A stretch of 64,000 nucleotides of DNA from Methanoregulaceae archaeon (GTDB lineage: Bacteria > Armatimonadota > Fimbriimonadia > Fimbriimonadales > Fimbriimonadaceae): the NCBI GenBank assembly GCA_020850325.1, contig JADZEW010000001.1, forward strand, positions 62,001 to 126,000, in the 5' to 3' direction. Both the position numbers and the translations under genes were made by a program. Shown piece after piece: positions 61,205 to 64,000 of this stretch. Position 1 is the first letter of the stretch. Every line of letters begins with the position of its first letter. The notes beneath the pieces are model-generated. The model was not told the DNA's origin, ran no database searches, and saw only the letters and a list, made by a program, of their open reading frames with translations.

Positions 61205-62875
61205 TCAGCGCCCTGCCGCTCCCGAGGTCGAGATGCGGGGGTCGACTCCCGTTTGGCGATTGCCCTGCCCAGTCGTCCAAATGGCATGGCAGGAACCCAT
61301 CGTGCGCGCTTGAGCCTCGAACACGTGCCCCCTGGCCTCCATCGCGGTTCGCAGGTCAGAACCAAGTCCGTAGGGCTCCCACCGGATCGCGTCCGGCATC
61401 CACTGATGGTGGAAGCGTGGGGCCGCAACCGCTCGCTGGATGTTCATTCCGTGGTCGACCACGTTCATGATCGTCTGGAAAACGGTGTTGATGATCGTCG
61501 GTCCGCCCGGTGACCCGAGCACCATCACCACTTTGCCATCCTTGGCGAGGATCGTCGGCGTCATCGACGACAGGGGCCGCTTTCCGGGCTGGATCGAGTT
61601 CTTCTCGCCTTGAATGAGCCCGAACAGGTTCGGCGTGCCCGGCTGAGCCGCGAAGTCGTCCATCTCGTTGTTCAGCAAAAAGCCAGCTCCTTCGACCACC
61701 GCACCTGCGCCGTAGCTGCCATTGAGCGTGTACGTCGTACTGACCGCATTGCCCTCGCCATCGATGATCGAGTAGTGGGTCGTTTGCTCAGATTCCTTGC
61801 CCCAGGGTTTGATCTCCTTCGCGGGGAGGGCTCGATCGGTGATGCTCTTACGGAGTCGGCTGATGTAGTCGGGCGCGAGAAGCTGGGCGACCGGCACGGA
61901 GACGAAGTCGGAATCGCCCAAGTGCTCGGACCGATCCGCAAAGGCGCGTTTCATCGCCTCGACCGCCAAGTGAAGCGTTGCCGATGAGTTCCATCCGAGT
62001 GACTTAAGGTCATCGCCCTCGACCATCCCCAGCATCTGCAAGAGCGCGATCCCGCCTGAACTCGGTGGCGGCATCGTAATCACCTCGTATCCACGATACG
62101 TGCCGACCAGCGGCTTCCGCGCGACCACGCGGTAGCTCTTGAGGTCCTCGGCGGTGATCAGCCCACCTTTGGCCGCCATGTCCTTCACGATGAAACCCGC
62201 GGTCTCGCCCTCGTAGAAGTCCTTTGCCCCATGGTCGCGGATGCGCTCCAGCGTCCTTCCGAGGTCGGGTTGCCGGAAGTTCTCGCCCTCCGCATAGAAC
62301 CTACCGTTGCGGCAGAACTGGGCGTAGGCCGCCGGAAATGGCTTGAACAAATCGGCATTTTCGCGAAGGCTATCCGCCAGCCCACGCGGCATCTTGAACC
62401 CACGATTTGCAAGCAAGACCGCGGGCTCGATCAACTCCTGCCATCGGAGTTTCCCGAACCTTCGGTGCGCCTCCGCCAGGCCCGCAACCGTCCCCGGAAC
62501 CCCGGCCGCCCGGTAACCGACGAGGGAGTCCTTCGTCACTTTGCCGTCTGGTCCGATGTACATCGTCTTCGTTGCGGAGAGCGGCGCAATCTCGCGGAAA
62601 TCCAGCGCCACCGTCTCGCCGCTGCGCCGGCGAACGATCATAAACCCGCCCCCGCCGAGGTTCCCCGCCGCTGGATGCGTGACCGCCAACGCAAAGCCCA
62701 CCGCAACCGCCGCGTCGACGGCGGTTCCTCCCTTGGCCATGATGTCCGCTCCGATTTGCGACGCAATCGCGCTGTCCGACACCACCGCCTCGTACCAGTA
62801 GCGCTGAGGGTGTAACTGGGCATGACCCACGCCAGCAACTGCGCAGATCGCAAGCGCAATAAGCGATCTATTCAT
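61205..62875 (-). CDS. ggt: Gamma-glutamyltransferase
   Basis: A secreted glutathione hydrolase of 556 aa from ATG 62875, with signal MNRSLIALAICAVAGVGHAQ. The substrate region has GNLGGGGFMIVR and DFREIAPL. Auto-cleavage yields the small subunit at the nucleophile Thr in EQTTHYSIIDGEGNAVSTTY. The lid and oxyanion part is GAGFLLNNEMDDF, RPLSSMTPTI and VLGSPGGPTIINTVFQ. It looks complete and should hydrolyse extracellular glutathione or gamma-glutamyl peptides. Confidence 0.95.
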   Translation of the reverse strand: MNRSLIALAICAVAGVGHAQLHPQRYWYEAVVSDSAIASQIGADIMAKGGTAVDAAVAVGFALAVTHPAAGNLGGGGFMIVRRRSGETVALDFREIAPLSATKTMYIGPDGKVTKDSLVGYRAAGVPGTVAGLAEAHRRFGKLRWQELIEPAVLLANRGFKMPRGLADSLRENADLFKPFPAAYAQFCRNGRFYAEGENFRQPDLGRTLERIRDHGAKDFYEGETAGFIVKDMAAKGGLITAEDLKSYRVVARKPLVGTYRGYEVITMPPPSSGGIALLQMLGMVEGDDLKSLGWNSSATLHLAVEAMKRAFADRSEHLGDSDFVSVPVAQLLAPDYISRLRKSITDRALPAKEIKPWGKESEQTTHYSIIDGEGNAVSTTYTLNGSYGAGAVVEGAGFLLNNEMDDFAAQPGTPNLFGLIQGEKNSIQPGKRPLSSMTPTILAKDGKVVMVLGSPGGPTIINTVFQTIMNVVDHGMNIQRAVAAPRFHHQWMPDAIRWEPYGLGSDLRTAMEARGHVFEAQARTMGSCHAIWTTGQGNRQTGVDPRISTSGAAGR

Positions 62876-62928
62876 AGTCCATTTTGGCCCGCCCAATCTT
62901 CGGGCAGCTTAGCCTGCCAAAATCATCC

Positions 62929-64000
62929 GTGTCCTCGGCCGCCTTCACAACCCTTGGCTGCAAAGTCAACCAATACGAAACCCAGCGAATCTTGGAGAGC
63001 TTCTCCGAAGATGGTTTTGAGGTCGTTCCCTTCGATCAGCCAGCTGACATTTACGTCATCAACACCTGCAGCGTGACCTCGATCGCCGAGAGCAAGAGCC
63101 GCTACACGGTGCGCCGCGCCCTGCGCAAAAACCCTGCGGCTAGGGTGGTCGTTACCGGTTGCGCGGGCCAGTTCGCGCTGATCCGCGGCGAGGAAATCCC
63201 CGGCGCCGACCTGATCGTGCCGAATCCCGAAAAGCTGCGAACCATCGAGTTCGCAAGGAACGCCTTTCCGGAGTTGTTCGAGGATTTGGCCTCCAATCTG
63301 AAGTCTGAAATCAACAATCCGAAACTCGGGTCGACCCCACCCCCCGGCCCCCTCCCCGCAAGCGGAGAGGGGGAGTCCGGTCCCCTCACCCCCCAGCCCC
63401 CTCTTCCCGCCGTTCATAGGGGCGAGGGGGAGTTGAGGGGACGCACCCGAGCGACCCTGAAGATCCAAGACGGCTGCAGCGTGATGTGCAGCTATTGCTC
63501 GATCCCCTACACTCGGCCGGGCTTGGTGTCTCGTCCCCATGAAGAGGTGATCGCCGAAGCGGTCCGTATGGCCGAAGCCGGCTATCGCGAGATCGTCTTG
63601 ACCGGAGTATTGATCGGCGCGTACGGGCCTGAAACCGGCAGCGGTGGCCCAGACTTTGAGGAACTGATTGAGTTGATTGGAAAGGCCGTCAGCAGAGCAC
63701 AAGTCATCCCGGCCGCTTCCCCCGTCCGACTCCGCATCTCGAGCATCGAACTCCGCCAAGTGACGCCGCGGGTCATCAGCCTGATTGAGCGCGGCGTCGT
63801 GGTTCCCCACCTGCACATCCCTCTGCAGGCGGGCAGCGACCGCGTGCTCGCCGACATGAACCGGCCCTACACCCAAACCGACTACCTCGATATCGCCCGG
63901 AGGCTGAAGCAACAGGTCCCCAATATCAGCCTCACCACCGACATCATGGTCGGCTTCCCCACCGAGACCGAGGACGATTTCGCCGAGACGGTTCGCGTAT
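62929..64000 (+). CDS. mtaB: tRNA t6A37 methylthiotransferase MtaB (C-terminus beyond window)
   Basis: Not in the track because it runs off the window. GTG 62929 opens VSSAAFTTLGCKVNQYETQR, then VINTCSVTSIAESKSRYTVRR and VVVTGCAGQF: the three cysteines of the UPF0004 domain. The radical-SAM cluster is KIQDGCSVMCSYCSIPYTRPG (CxxxCxxC), followed by EIVLTGVLIGAYG, HLHIPLQAGSDRVLADMNR and TTDIMVGFPTETEDDF. It adds a methylthio group to t6A37 of tRNAs reading ANN codons. An in-frame palindromic insertion lies between the two domains (63335-63432). Confidence 0.9.
   Translation, partial: MSSAAFTTLGCKVNQYETQRILESFSEDGFEVVPFDQPADIYVINTCSVTSIAESKSRYTVRRALRKNPAARVVVTGCAGQFALIRGEEIPGADLIVPNPEKLRTIEFARNAFPELFEDLASNLKSEINNPKLGSTPPPGPLPASGEGESGPLTPQPPLPAVHRGEGELRGRTRATLKIQDGCSVMCSYCSIPYTRPGLVSRPHEEVIAEAVRMAEAGYREIVLTGVLIGAYGPETGSGGPDFEELIELIGKAVSRAQVIPAASPVRLRISSIELRQVTPRVISLIERGVVVPHLHIPLQAGSDRVLADMNRPYTQTDYLDIARRLKQQVPNISLTTDIMVGFPTETEDDFAETVRV
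63335..63432 (+). repeat. Double palindromic element read through in the mtaB gene
   Basis: Two related GC-rich hairpins in tandem (63335-63375 and 63382-63432). They encode TPPPGPLPASGEGE and GPLTPQPPLPAVHRGEGE inside the UPF0004-radical SAM linker. The second matches the peptide of the GH65 insertion (PLTPQPPLPA..RGEGE). Confidence 0.8.

Overview
This window is most likely a bacterial chromosome segment from a soil or freshwater group such as Armatimonadota (Fimbriimonas-like). That placement is an inference from gene flavour: an H-X9-DG pseudopilin-like protein, DUF1080, a GH65 lipoprotein, many secreted proteins, and rpsO-pnp beside sufB. No rRNA or other taxonomic marker was available. 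The window has two parts.

Part A (1 to about 37022) is an integrated genomic island. Its right edge is the 3' half of a tRNA-Thr(TGT), from the anticodon loop to CCA, with no 5' half (36978-37022). That is the usual scar of integration into a tRNA gene. The island carries a P4/D5-type primase-helicase, a serine resolvase behind a 30-bp palindrome, and a long minus-strand gene series. In transcription order the series is: an ECF sigma factor with what looks like a second sigma4-like domain; a 442-aa partner protein; a ~105-aa protein; two paralogous CHAT-domain protease candidates; decayed and intact beta-propeller proteins; a 1685-aa protein joining a Lon-like (S16) domain, a STAND NTPase and a long beta-propeller; a ThiF/E1-like enzyme; a AAA+ ATPase; a VirD4/TraG-like ATPase; and a metallophosphoesterase. 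A family of ~85-90-aa proteins occurs three times in this series. To the right are small plus-strand genes, then a type I restriction operon (hsdR-hsdM-hsdS) continuing without a gap into a Septu-like ptuA-ptuB pair, then divergent Mrr-type and VRR-NUC nucleases.

The main discovery is a bipartite motif, GTAAACC-N15-(nnGAAY), found with exactly 15-nt spacing in front of seven transcription units or relics in the sigma/CHAT neighbourhood. I saw no non-coding copy outside the island. It has the geometry of an ECF promoter, so the island probably encodes its own sigma factor and regulon. CHAT proteases, a candidate anti-sigma or substrate protein and the sigma factor sit in one tightly overlapping operon. 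This suggests protease-triggered transcription, analogous in logic to the Csx29-Csx30-RpoE circuit of type III-E craspase systems, but with no Cas gene here.

Part B (37023-64000) looks like core chromosome: DUF1080 protein, a porin-like protein, a large secreted protein, an ECF sigma factor, a sulfur-handling cluster (TauE, rhodanese, persulfide dioxygenase-rhodanese), a secreted trypsin-like protease, pnp and rpsO, sufB, purM, an MFS permease, a GH65 lipoprotein, a NodB-like protein, gamma-glutamyltransferase and mtaB (cut by the window end). It also has REP-type palindromes, a REP-associated transposase (RAYT), and two genes in which a GC-rich palindromic element is read through in frame.

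Caution: three apparent single-base deletions (two in 24513-24730, one near 51927) all look like homopolymer contractions. Some broken genes may therefore be sequencing or assembly errors.
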